Assembly: GCA_964624795.1 (NCBI GenBank)
Contig: CAZUZS010000013.1
Span: forward strand, 1-64,000
Source of the DNA: CAZUZS01 sp964624795
GTDB lineage: Bacteria; Calditrichota; Calditrichia; RBG-13-44-9
Length of the DNA: 64,000 nucleotides
Reading direction: 5' to 3'
In this document: piece after piece, positions 37,447 to 46,125 of the stretch
Numbering within the stretch: position 1 is the first letter of the stretch
Layout: every line of letters starts with the position of its first letter
Notes under the pieces: model-generated
The model's database searches: none
Told to the model about the DNA's origin: nothing
Seen by the model: the letters and a program-made list of their open reading frames with translations, nothing else
Translations under genes and position numbers: made by a program

Positions 37447-38070
37447 TCATAATTTGGAATACACCACATGCAGGGTCTCCTCCGAAAGGTCCTTCACCCG
37501 TTTAAGTACTTTTGCCTGCTCGGATTTGAGTTTCCCCACAAAATCCTCATCGGATATTGTCGCCAGATTTATGAGAATATTGAGGGAGGCGCCCTGAGCT
37601 GCCGCATTCGCGAGCGCGGCGGCTACGCCGGCATCGCTAATGGAATTCTCATTCCCTTTAGATGCAACGACCTGGCATAACTGGGCCAACTGTTCGCAAC
37701 GGCGAAGCACATCCATCGGAACCAGGGCAGCTCTTTTGGTGGCTTCCTCAATGGCAACCTTGCGATCATTAATTTCCTCTTCCGTATCGCGGGCCAAGCC
37801 ATAGACCTTCATGACTTCGCTGAAAACCTCAGCATCCTTTTCGGATAACAACAGGAATTCCTGTCTCAATTTTTCTGAATTCTCGCAAATCTGATTGACC
37901 TCGTCTTCGACCTGCCTATACCGTTTTTTCCCAATTGTCAAGCCGCAAACCATGGAAATGAGCGCCCCCGATAAAGCGCCGGCGATGGCCGAAACAGTGC
38001 CGCCACCCGGGGCAGGTGATTTGGATGCAATTTCTTGCAGTAGTTGGTCTAATGTCGAGTCCCTTAACAT
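37447..38070 (-). CDS. Cyclodeaminase/cyclohydrolase family protein (FTCD C-terminal type)
   Basis: 207 aa. Conserved opening LLQEIASKSPAPGGGTVSAIAGALSG with the PAPGGG loop and GLTIGKKRY, typical of formimino-THF cyclodeaminase and methenyl-THF cyclohydrolase (FchA). All-helical, as expected. Strong AAGGAG site. The gene upstream at 38345 looks like a degenerate relative of the N-terminal partner, so the pair is a split FTCD in which only this half keeps its conserved motif. It would convert 5-formimino- or 5,10-methenyl-THF. Confidence 0.88.
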   Translation of the reverse strand: MLRDSTLDQLLQEIASKSPAPGGGTVSAIAGALSGALISMVCGLTIGKKRYRQVEDEVNQICENSEKLRQEFLLLSEKDAEVFSEVMKVYGLARDTEEEINDRKVAIEEATKRAALVPMDVLRRCEQLAQLCQVVASKGNENSISDAGVAAALANAAAQGASLNILINLATISDEDFVGKLKSEQAKVLKRVKDLSEETLHVVYSKL

Positions 38071-38344
38071 TATGTACTCCTTTGTGAACCCTGATTTCAG
38101 GCTAATGATATTCTATGTATAATTTTCTTAATAAAATTCTTGAAACTCTATAAAGAATAATACCTTGAACTAATAAAATACAACTTCTGTGTTTTTGCAA
38201 ATCCTTTTTATACAATTTGATTTCGATAACCGGTGTTGAAAATTGCAGTTTCCAATCAGGACCAGGTTTCCGCACCGAAGCGGTTTGCCGAATGTGACAA
38301 CTTCTATTATACTGCACTAAAATTAGAAGGATGCGCTTTCGGGA

Positions 38345-39412
38345 TTATCCGGAAGCGCGGAAAGGAATGAATCGAAAATCGATTACCTGCCATTGCGGAT
38401 TAAACTCTCCAAAAACATTTAATCCCAGGTATTCATAGAGGTGATCCAGTTGGCGATTCAGCGGCAGTTGCTGAATGGTTTGCGAGTGTGGAAGATGGGT
38501 GATGGATGTCTGCAGCGCCTGCAAATGTATGTGTCCGACTATTTCACTACCCAGGACATCCACCATGTAGGGGTGCGCCACTTCCCGGACTGTGTCGAAC
38601 AGCTTGACCAGCGTGGGATCGGAACTGTTCTTCAGCTTACAGATAATCCGGGTAAAGTTATTCTTGTCGCCGTCCAACAACAGTGTTTCAACCGAGGGGA
38701 ACCGTCCCTTTCCGCGCGCAACCTCCCCCCCGGAATCTCTCACGACTTCTCCCTTTTTATCATACATTGCCCGGCCGGTCATTCCAATTTCGTCGGCAAT
38801 TTCCTGTGCAACTTCTATATTACTGGTATCCAGGTGAAACATTACCGACACGGCATAATTTCGCATATCAAACAAAACCACGCCCTTCTCCGGTTGGAAA
38901 GAATCGCTGCCGATGTCCAACTTCAACCGACCTTCCAGGATTTCTTTTGTCAGCGCGGAGTAGTCCATGTTTTGAATTTCACTGATTCCGTCAGTGACTT
39001 CCATAGAGGCAAGCTGGCCGGAGAATATGACCGGACGTGAGAATTTGTCGTAAAACCTGCCGGCAAATTCCCGGATAAGTTTCTTGCACTGCTCCGGGGC
39101 GATGCCTCGGATGGGAAAGAAAATGATGCCGGAAAGCGCCGCGCTCACCTGGGCGACCGGATCGAGATTTTGAAATTTGATTTCTTTAAACGCCGCCTCA
39201 CCAACTGCTTCAAGACATTGGAAGACTTGTTTTACCGGACCTGCAAAAATTAAGGTCGTATAGGATTGTTCGGCCCGTCTCCTCAGATCCAGAAGGGAAA
39301 GGTTTGGTTGTTCTTCCACCAACATGGCAATGCCGTCGATGAGCGCTTTATCCCGCCCTTCCGCAATCTTCACCGAGACGGCCAGTATCCTTTTATGTTT
39401 TTGTTCTGACAT
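38345..39412 (-). CDS. Divergent formiminotransferase (FTCD N-terminal) homologue lacking active-site histidines
   Basis: 355 aa from the ATG at 39410-39412; a TTG four codons earlier is also possible. The overall pattern is the FTCD N and middle domains: AEGRDKALIDGIAML, TLIFAGPVKQVFQCLEAVGEAAF, IIFFPIRGIAPEQC, and the C-terminal NYAVSVMFHLDTSNIEVAQEIADEI. In active family members the first region reads DHNRTVxTFVG and the second GEHPRMGAADV; here these are EQSYTTLIFAG and NLDPVAQVSAA, so the key His residues are lost. Transferase activity is unlikely. Upstream of the cyclodeaminase-like gene on the same strand (274 bp). Confidence 0.72.
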   Translation of the reverse strand: MSEQKHKRILAVSVKIAEGRDKALIDGIAMLVEEQPNLSLLDLRRRAEQSYTTLIFAGPVKQVFQCLEAVGEAAFKEIKFQNLDPVAQVSAALSGIIFFPIRGIAPEQCKKLIREFAGRFYDKFSRPVIFSGQLASMEVTDGISEIQNMDYSALTKEILEGRLKLDIGSDSFQPEKGVVLFDMRNYAVSVMFHLDTSNIEVAQEIADEIGMTGRAMYDKKGEVVRDSGGEVARGKGRFPSVETLLLDGDKNNFTRIICKLKNSSDPTLVKLFDTVREVAHPYMVDVLGSEIVGHIHLQALQTSITHLPHSQTIQQLPLNRQLDHLYEYLGLNVFGEFNPQWQVIDFRFIPFRASG

Positions 39413-39728
39413 CGCTGTTTTCAATTTCTTACTTACCGGAAAAGTTTAGTAGGATTTTTCTGTCCTAATCCTTTTAATCTCAATTCTACCACCGAATGTA
39501 ACAAGAGAAAATTCAAAATGAAAATATTTATAGAATCTGCCATATTCCGGCGGGGATGCTCTTCCCGTGGCTCGCGGGATGAATGCACGTTAGTATACAA
39601 GCAATTAAACGGCTGTTCAAAATAGCGATAAATCGGTCTATTGCAAGGCATCGTTCGATGAAAAGGAGTTATTCCGCAAACAGTTTGCAAGCCTGTTGTG
39701 GTCCCCGATTCACTCTTGAAGCTCGGGG

Positions 39729-40448
39729 CTAATCGTTCATTTGCCGATGAAACTGTCTCCTGTTTTCCAGCCATATTAGCAGATTCCGGATTAAGATTCC
39801 TGCCAGCACTGCCAGAATTAGCAGGACTGTGAGGTATGTTTCAGGGGTAAAGCGGTAAGAGTCAAATATGACTGCATCGCCATGTTTGAGAATTGTCTCA
39901 TAGCTCATTTCGTAATAAAAGCCATGATCATCCTCTTTCATATTTGTATTCAGGCATCTGCCGGGAAAGGTCATGCAAACAAACAGCAAATTCTCACCGC
40001 CAAAAAGCGAACTGTAGTCCGGTTGGGAATCCCCGGAATCGCGCAGCGTTTGAAAAAACTTCGAGCGAAACATTTGTTCATTGAACAACAGTTTCATGTA
40101 GTATTTCTGCTTGAAGAACGATTTGCTGAAATGATAATCCACAAAGTTGCATATCGAACGCAGGTGCCGGACATCATTTAAGTAGATTTGGAGACCGGAA
40201 TTCGAATGCCCGGTCTCACCGGAAATTACCGATGCCGTCATGGTTACCGCAAAATTTGCATTGATTTCCCTGCCCAGGTTTTGCAGTAGCATCTGTTGTT
40301 GCGGATTTGCGACAGCAGCTAGCAAAAAAGACAGTTTTGCAGAGTGATCCGGCCTTAAATCGATCTCAACCGTGACCGCCGGCAGTTCGGCCAGCAGCGG
40401 GAAAAGGATGCAGATCAAACCTGCAAGCCGGTGATTAATCCGGGACAT
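39729..40448 (-). CDS. Exported membrane-anchored protein of unknown function (LppM-like in layout)
   Basis: 239 aa from the ATG at 40446-40448, which has AAGGAGG upstream; an in-frame start at 40499 lies within the GDPD gene. Signal peptide (LAGLICILFPLLAELPA), a periplasmic beta-rich domain (TVEIDLRPDHSAKLSFLL), and a C-terminal helix (YLTVLLILAVLAGILIRNLLIWL) with a basic tail. This signal-domain-anchor layout is like LppM/DUF3153 proteins, which I suggest only by pattern. The start overlaps the 3' end of the GDPD gene by 14 bp, so the two are cotranscribed. Function unknown. Confidence 0.6.
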   Translation of the reverse strand: MSRINHRLAGLICILFPLLAELPAVTVEIDLRPDHSAKLSFLLAAVANPQQQMLLQNLGREINANFAVTMTASVISGETGHSNSGLQIYLNDVRHLRSICNFVDYHFSKSFFKQKYYMKLLFNEQMFRSKFFQTLRDSGDSQPDYSSLFGGENLLFVCMTFPGRCLNTNMKEDDHGFYYEMSYETILKHGDAVIFDSYRFTPETYLTVLLILAVLAGILIRNLLIWLENRRQFHRQMND

Positions 40449-41193
40449 CCGGGAAGAACCTCCTTGCAGCGGCCACGTCATCCGTGATAATTCCGGCAAC
40501 CGGCTGATCCAGCAGGGCCTTCAAATCGGTTGGCTCATTCACCGTCCAGAAACAAAGCGGGCGGGCGAACTGCTTCAACTCGTCCATATTGGGCAGCAGG
40601 TTAATGCCGGGATGGAGCAGGCCGGCAAACTTTTTTTCGCAGACTGAGCGGGTCAGCCGGTTCCACTTGTCGAATAGAAAACCGGCAGACACGTGGGGCG
40701 CCATTTCATGCCATTTTCGCAATAGAACAGGATCGAAACTGGAAATCCAGACATTATCTTCCAGGCCGAACTCATGCAGCAATTCCAGGAGGTTCGAAAT
40801 AATTTTGTCATAATGGAAAAGCCTGCTCTTTACTTCTATATTGTAATAGCGCGCCGATCCAAAATTCTCAAAGACTTCCCTCAGTGACGGAATTTTGACA
40901 TCGGCATGCCCGGAATTGCCTGCAAAAGAAAGTTGTGAAATCTCCCTGGAATCCAGCGAGCTTACCCCCCCGGGAACCCCCATCAGGCGCTTAAGGCGAT
41001 AATCGTGGAACACCACCAGTTCCTTATCTTTGGTTAGATGGATATCCAGCTCAAAGCCATCGGCACCCAATTCCACGGCCTCCCGGAAAGCCGGAATTGT
41101 ATTTTCAGGGAAGTTTGCGGATTTCGGAGAGCCGCGATGCGCAAGGATGAGAGGCCGTCCGGCGCCGCCGAATAATTTTGCTGAAATGTTCAT
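40435..41193 (-). CDS. Glycerophosphodiester phosphodiesterase
   Basis: 252 aa. Family motifs LAHRGSPKS, FPENTIPAFREAVELGADG, FELDIHLTKDKELVVFHD contain the catalytic His and the metal-binding Glu and Asp. No signal peptide, so it is cytoplasmic (UgpQ type). Hydrolyses glycerophosphodiesters to an alcohol and glycerol-3-phosphate. Lies 8 bp downstream of bshA and overlaps the next gene. Confidence 0.93.
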   Translation of the reverse strand: MNISAKLFGGAGRPLILAHRGSPKSANFPENTIPAFREAVELGADGFELDIHLTKDKELVVFHDYRLKRLMGVPGGVSSLDSREISQLSFAGNSGHADVKIPSLREVFENFGSARYYNIEVKSRLFHYDKIISNLLELLHEFGLEDNVWISSFDPVLLRKWHEMAPHVSAGFLFDKWNRLTRSVCEKKFAGLLHPGINLLPNMDELKQFARPLCFWTVNEPTDLKALLDQPVAGIITDDVAAARRFFPDVPD

Positions 41194-41201
41194 AAAGCGG
41201 T

Positions 41202-42332
41202 TCAGTGCTCACCATTTAGAATTTTTTCGTAAAGCTCCACATATTGCGGGACAACTTTGTCCACATGAAAATTATCCAGTGCATACTGCCGGGTGCTGCG
41301 GGACAATTGCCGGTAATCCGCCTCGTTATCGAAAATCCGGAGCACCAGCTCCGCCATCTTATCCACATCGCCAACCGGCGCGGTGTATCCGCAAATGCCG
41401 TCTTTAACCAGCTCCGGCAGGCCGCCGGTGCGGCTGGCCACGCAGGGAACACCGCAGGCCATGGCCTCAAGTGCCGCCAGCCCGAAACTCTCCAGGCGGC
41501 TGGGCATCAGAAAAACATCGGAGCTTGCCAGCAGCAGAAATACATCTTCCTGTTTACCCAGGAAAAAAACTTTGTCTGAAATGTTCAGCTCTCTGGCGCG
41601 TGCCTCGGCCAGCGAGCGCTCCGGACCATCGCCAATCATCATCACCCGAACCGGCATTTTCTTCATCACCCGGAAGGCAACTTCAATAACGTCCACAACC
41701 CGCTTCACCGGTCGGAAATTGGAAAGATGTGAGATAATTTTTTCCCCTTCCGGCGCCATTCGTTTTCGCAGGTCATCACATTTTCTTTTCTGATCCGGAT
41801 CATCGTCAATAAAATTATATATCACATGTATTGGATTTTCCGTTTTGAACGTTTCGTAGGTGCTCTGGCGGAGGTAGTTGGAAACCGCCGTGACTCCATC
41901 GCTCTGTTCAATGCTGAAACGGGTTACTTCCAAAAAGGAAGGGTCCCTTCCCACCAGGGTGATATCGGTACCATGGAGCGTGGTAATTACCTTCAAAGGA
42001 TGGCGGTCCCGCAGCATCTCTCGGGCCAGGTAAGCCGAGATGGCATGGGGAATTGCATAGTGCACGTGCAGCAAATCCAGCGACTGGTAGCGGGCAATCT
42101 CCGCCATCTTGGTTGCCAGCGCCAGAGAATAGGGCGGATATTCGAACAGCGGGTAATCCAGGACTTTTACTTCATGATAATAAATTTTGTCGTAGTAGCC
42201 ATTCAGGCGATACGGCATGGCATACGCCATAAAATGCACTTCGTGACCATGGCGCGCCAGGTTTTTCCCCAATTCCGTTGCTACTACGCCACTTCCGCCG
42301 TAAGTGGGGTAGCATGTGATTCCTATTTTCAT
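41202..42332 (-). CDS. bshA: N-acetyl-alpha-D-glucosaminyl L-malate synthase (bacillithiol step 1)
   Basis: 376 aa GT4 glycosyltransferase. Start at ATG 42330-42332 (MKIGITCYPTYGGSGVVATELG), with AAGGA upstream. BshA features: ITCYPTYGGSGVVATELGK, HVHYAIPHAISAYLA, ITTLHGTDITLVG and the nucleotide-sugar site MPSRLESFGLAALEAMACG. Makes GlcNAc-malate, precursor of the thiol bacillithiol. No bshB or bshC is in the window. In operon with the GDPD gene. Confidence 0.93.
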   Translation of the reverse strand: MKIGITCYPTYGGSGVVATELGKNLARHGHEVHFMAYAMPYRLNGYYDKIYYHEVKVLDYPLFEYPPYSLALATKMAEIARYQSLDLLHVHYAIPHAISAYLAREMLRDRHPLKVITTLHGTDITLVGRDPSFLEVTRFSIEQSDGVTAVSNYLRQSTYETFKTENPIHVIYNFIDDDPDQKRKCDDLRKRMAPEGEKIISHLSNFRPVKRVVDVIEVAFRVMKKMPVRVMMIGDGPERSLAEARARELNISDKVFFLGKQEDVFLLLASSDVFLMPSRLESFGLAALEAMACGVPCVASRTGGLPELVKDGICGYTAPVGDVDKMAELVLRIFDNEADYRQLSRSTRQYALDNFHVDKVVPQYVELYEKILNGEH

Positions 42333-42650
42333 TTTTCGATCCTTATTAGCATTTGTAACCGGCAACTGGTCTCTCGTTTCCCGAATCCATTATAAGCCGG
42401 GCCGTATCGAAAATATGCGTTTTCGGCCCCGGTTCATAATTCACGGTTTATACTTATCGGGGACAAATAAGATCAAATGAACAGCCGAGATCACCTGAAA
42501 GTGATTGACGTTCGTTGACCCGGCTGCTGTAGCACATTTCTTTCGGAGAAATTCCACAAGGCTCTGTTTATCTAAAATAAGATTAATCTTTCGCATTCGG
42601 GGGCAGGGATTGTGGAAGGTTTCAATATTGAAAACAGCTCAGAAATTATT
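42333..42650. other. Intergenic region, 318 bp
   Basis: Between bshA and the response-regulator diguanylate cyclase gene (both minus). Probably contains the bshA promoter. No gene or clear hairpin seen. Confidence 0.35.
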
Positions 42651-44177
42651 TCAGGAATCGATTTTCTCCCCGATATTCTCAAACAGGACCACCTGGTTCC
42701 GGCCGTTATTTTTGGCATTATACAAGGCGCGATCGGCAGTTACAATGAGGTCTTCCAACACTACCGCATCGGACGGGTAAGTCGAAATCCCGATGCTGAT
42801 GGTCAGGACGCCATTGGGCTGGATCTCCTCCTGCGGAAAGTGGTGTTTCTCTACCTTGTTCCTGATCCGTTCTCCAAGCGCCAGTGCGCCGCTGGTATCC
42901 GTAGCGGGCAGGATCACCGCAAACTCTTCCCCCCCGTAGCGGGCAACAATATCGTTATCCCGCACCGTGCTGCTGAGAATCGAGCTCAACTGCCGCAGCA
43001 CTTCATCACCGGCCGGGTGGCCCAGGGTGTCGTTGTAATTTTTGAAAAAATCCACATCCATGATCAAAAGGGAAACCGCCGATTCATTTCGCCGGGAACG
43101 GGCCAGCTCTTCTTTGAGACGCAGGGTAAAGAAGCGGTAGTTATGCAGGCCGGTCATGCCGTCGGTGTAGGAAAGCGCTTTCACCTGGTCAAAATTCCGG
43201 GCGTTATGGAGCGCAACCGACAGCATATTGGTTACAATTCCCAGCATTTCCATCACATCCGGTGCGTATTCCTGCGTTGTAACGCTAGGCCCCAGGCAAA
43301 GAATGCCGGTAATTTCGTCCTGCTGAAAAAGCGGCGCAACTACCTGCACTTCCAGTTCCCTGAGCATGGGGAGTATTTCCCGGAACTCCCGAACCACATC
43401 CTGCAATTGAAACGGCTTTTTAATCAATTCCAGGTAATGAATCAATTTGTCGTGCCGCAGGAGTTGAAAATCACTTATTTTCTCTTTTAAGAATCCCTTG
43501 GAATCCATCACCACAAAAACATCGGGATTTTCTTCTTCCAGCATCAGCAGCATGACGCTCTTGGCGGTGAAAATCCCCAATGCGTTCAAGAGCGCGGTGT
43601 TCACCAATAAATTGGAATCTGTTTCGCCCATTACCTTAAAGCTGATCTCAAAAATGTTATGAAGATCATAGACCTTTTTCTGAAGCTGCTTGTTGGTTGT
43701 CGTCAAAACCTGGTTAAGCCGCATGATCTGTTGGTTGGCTTCGTTCAACTCATGGCTCTTTAGCAGCAACGAATCCTGGAGATTTTTGAGGCGCAGCATG
43801 TTTCCGATGCGGGCGTACAGTTCATCAAATTCGAACGGCTTGCGGATATAGTCGTCGGCCCCTGCTTCCAGCGCTTCAACGACATCGTGCACCTCCCGGC
43901 GCGCCGTCAAAACGATGATCGGCAGGTAGGAGTCGAGGTGAACATTCCGTATTCTGCGCGTGGCGCTGATGCCATCCAGGTTAGGCATCATTAAATCCAT
44001 CAAAACCAGGTCAGGATTGTGCTCTTCAATTTTTTCCAGCACTTCTTCACTATTAAGACACTGCGAAACCTGGTAGTTGCGACGGGAAAGCTGTATGTTA
44101 ATCAGTTTGTGAATGGCTGGTTCATCGTCAACGACAAGTATTTTTCGTGTATTCCTTTTATGAGATGAATCTGGCAT
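42651..44177 (-). CDS. Response regulator - GAF - GGDEF diguanylate cyclase
   Basis: 508 aa. Receiver domain at about 12-125 (ILVVDDEPAIH, phospho-Asp in LVLMDLMMPNLDG, Lys in YIRKPF), a coiled-coil linker, a GAF-like domain (about 185-330), and a GGDEF domain with intact GGEEF. An RDND inhibitory site (RxxD) sits five residues before the GGEEF, so feedback inhibition by c-di-GMP is likely. Full catalytic and regulatory motifs suggest an active c-di-GMP synthase (PleD/WspR-like logic). AAGGA site before the ATG. No cognate kinase adjacent. Confidence 0.93.
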   Translation of the reverse strand: MPDSSHKRNTRKILVVDDEPAIHKLINIQLSRRNYQVSQCLNSEEVLEKIEEHNPDLVLMDLMMPNLDGISATRRIRNVHLDSYLPIIVLTARREVHDVVEALEAGADDYIRKPFEFDELYARIGNMLRLKNLQDSLLLKSHELNEANQQIMRLNQVLTTTNKQLQKKVYDLHNIFEISFKVMGETDSNLLVNTALLNALGIFTAKSVMLLMLEEENPDVFVVMDSKGFLKEKISDFQLLRHDKLIHYLELIKKPFQLQDVVREFREILPMLRELEVQVVAPLFQQDEITGILCLGPSVTTQEYAPDVMEMLGIVTNMLSVALHNARNFDQVKALSYTDGMTGLHNYRFFTLRLKEELARSRRNESAVSLLIMDVDFFKNYNDTLGHPAGDEVLRQLSSILSSTVRDNDIVARYGGEEFAVILPATDTSGALALGERIRNKVEKHHFPQEEIQPNGVLTISIGISTYPSDAVVLEDLIVTADRALYNAKNNGRNQVVLFENIGEKIDS

Positions 44178-44289
44178 AATTTTCCTTTTGTTTCAAATCC
44201 AATAAAAGAAACCGCTTTAAATATAAGATATATTTTGTTAGATTTTAAGTCAAAATTTAAAAGAATGATTTTGTAGGATGCTGAAAAAT

Positions 44290-44742
44290 ATGAAAATAAT
44301 GGCAATTATGAACAGGAATAAAAACACTCTTATACTGTCGATTTTATTCGCCGGCGCGATCCTGCTTTCGGCCCTGATGATGAACTGCAGCAAAAAATCC
44401 ACCGCACCGGAGCAGATCGTCTATCCCGACACATTGAGTTTCCGGCAGGATATTCACCCGCTCTTGGTAGACAATTGCGCTGCCACCGGCGGCTGCCACC
44501 AACGCGACAACCCTGCCAACGGTCTGGACCTGGAGACGCAATTTCCTACTTTTCAGAGCAATACACGTCCGCAGCCGGACGTAATTCCCGAGCAACCCAA
44601 CAATAGTGTGCTTTACCTGGTGCTGTTACAGGACTACGACAATATTCCCCGAATGCCTCCAAGCCCCAAACCGCTGCTTTCCGATGAAGAAATCAAAGCG
44701 GTTCAGCGGTGGATCCAGCAGGGCGCTTCCATCACCAACTAA
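44290..44742 (+). CDS. Lipoprotein with cytochrome-c-like domain and CX5CH motif
   Basis: About 150 aa; ATGs at 44278, 44290, 44299 and 44308 are possible starts and none has a perfect ribosome site. Lipoprotein signal ending MMNC. The domain resembles the small Planctomycete-type cytochrome c domain (FRQDIHPLLVDNCAAT, GGCHQ, IPRMPPSPKPLLSDEEIKAVQRWIQQGA). The heme motif is C-A-A-T-G-G-C-H, three residues longer between the cysteines than the normal CXXCH. The distal Met may come from RMPPS. Either an unusual c-type heme site or a heme-free relative. Confidence 0.7.
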   Translation: MKIMAIMNRNKNTLILSILFAGAILLSALMMNCSKKSTAPEQIVYPDTLSFRQDIHPLLVDNCAATGGCHQRDNPANGLDLETQFPTFQSNTRPQPDVIPEQPNNSVLYLVLLQDYDNIPRMPPSPKPLLSDEEIKAVQRWIQQGASITN

Positions 44743-44766
44743 CATTGAAAACCGCCGGAGAATAAA

Positions 44767-46092
44767 TTGAAAAAGATCCAACCACGAATTTACAAAGGCA
44801 CCCGCGATTTTTTGCCTGAGCAGATGGTTAAACGCAACTACGTTATCAATATTATTCGCAATACATTTGAAAAATACGGATTCGAGCCACTGGAAACTCC
44901 CACACTGGAGTTGTGGGAAACACTTTCCGGCAAATACGGTGAGGAAGGCGACCGGCTCACCTACCGTTTTACGGATCGCGGCAAACGGGAAGTCGGGCTT
45001 CGTTACGATCTAACCGTTCCCCTTTCGCGGGTGGTTGCCATGTACCCGCAAATTCCCAAGCCGCTGAAACGATACCAGATTCAGCCGGTATGGCGGGCGG
45101 ATAAACCGCAAAAGGGGCGCTTCCGCGAGTTCTACCAGTGCGACGTGGACGTTGTCGGGAGCTCCTCTGTTCTGGCAGATGCCGAGATCATCGCAGTGAT
45201 TTACGAATCGCTGAACCAGCTCGGGTTCCGGAAATTTACCATTCGTGTCAACAGCAGGAAGGTGCTGCGCGGCATCACCGAAGTCTCGGGGGCCGGCATC
45301 GAGCAGGAGATCAACATCACGCGCGCCATCGACAAAATGGATAAAATAGGATTAGAAGGCGTTCGCGGGGAGCTGGCGGAGCGCGGTATCGCGCAGCAGG
45401 GAATTGAAAAGATTTTGGAAATACTCGCCATCTCCGGCAGCAATACGGAGCGATTTACGCAAACCGGGGAAATTCTGAGGGAAAGTCCCGCCGGCCTGGA
45501 AGGGGTGCAGGAAATGCGTGACCTTTCCCGCTACCTGGAAATGTATGGGATTCCTGATGAAGCGGTGCTTTTCGATCTCACCCTGGCGCGCGGCCTGGAT
45601 TATTACACCGGACCAATTTTTGAAACGGTGGTGGAAGAACCGAAAATCGGCAGCATCACCGGCGGTGGCCGCTACGACAATCTCATCGGGTTGTTCTCCG
45701 GCCAGCAGCAACCGGCTACCGGCAGCAGCATTGGGCTGGAGAGGATTATCACCGTGATGGACGAACTGAAGATGTTCCCCGGCAACTTGCGCACCCCGGT
45801 ACAAACGCTGGTAACTGTTTTCTCGGATGAAACGCTGCCCTATTCCATCGAAATCACTCGCCGCCTGCGCGCCGCGGGCATTTTCACCGACCTTTACACC
45901 GGGCAATCCAAACTTCGCGGCCAGTTTGGCCTGGCCAACGACAAGGGAATCCCGCTGGTTGTGATTGCCGGTCCGGACGAGCAACAGAAGCAGGCTATAA
46001 ACGTGAAAAACATGGACAGCGGCACGCAGGACACTGTCGGTTTGAATGAAGCTGCGGCGTTCATCAAAACTACTTTAGAGAAGAAGCAGTAA
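44767..46092 (+). CDS. hisS: Histidyl-tRNA synthetase
   Basis: 441 aa. Class II synthetase with YKGTRDFLPEQ, motif 2 (RYQIQPVWRADKPQKGRFREFYQCD), LARGLDYYTGPIFE and the C-terminal anticodon-binding domain (LRAAGIFTDLYTG). The start is TTG at 44767 with GGAG 6 bp upstream; there is no nearby ATG. Follows the cytochrome-like lipoprotein gene by 24 bp. Confidence 0.96.
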   Translation: MKKIQPRIYKGTRDFLPEQMVKRNYVINIIRNTFEKYGFEPLETPTLELWETLSGKYGEEGDRLTYRFTDRGKREVGLRYDLTVPLSRVVAMYPQIPKPLKRYQIQPVWRADKPQKGRFREFYQCDVDVVGSSSVLADAEIIAVIYESLNQLGFRKFTIRVNSRKVLRGITEVSGAGIEQEINITRAIDKMDKIGLEGVRGELAERGIAQQGIEKILEILAISGSNTERFTQTGEILRESPAGLEGVQEMRDLSRYLEMYGIPDEAVLFDLTLARGLDYYTGPIFETVVEEPKIGSITGGGRYDNLIGLFSGQQQPATGSSIGLERIITVMDELKMFPGNLRTPVQTLVTVFSDETLPYSIEITRRLRAAGIFTDLYTGQSKLRGQFGLANDKGIPLVVIAGPDEQQKQAINVKNMDSGTQDTVGLNEAAAFIKTTLEKKQ

Positions 46093-46125
46093 GCTGGTCC
46101 GGCTTTACATTTTGCCCAAAATGCA

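Noticed and set aside
39433..39774. 113-codon minus-strand frame between the FTCD-like and LppM-like genes
   Set aside because: No ribosome site, no family, low-complexity end; overlaps the end of the real gene at 39729.
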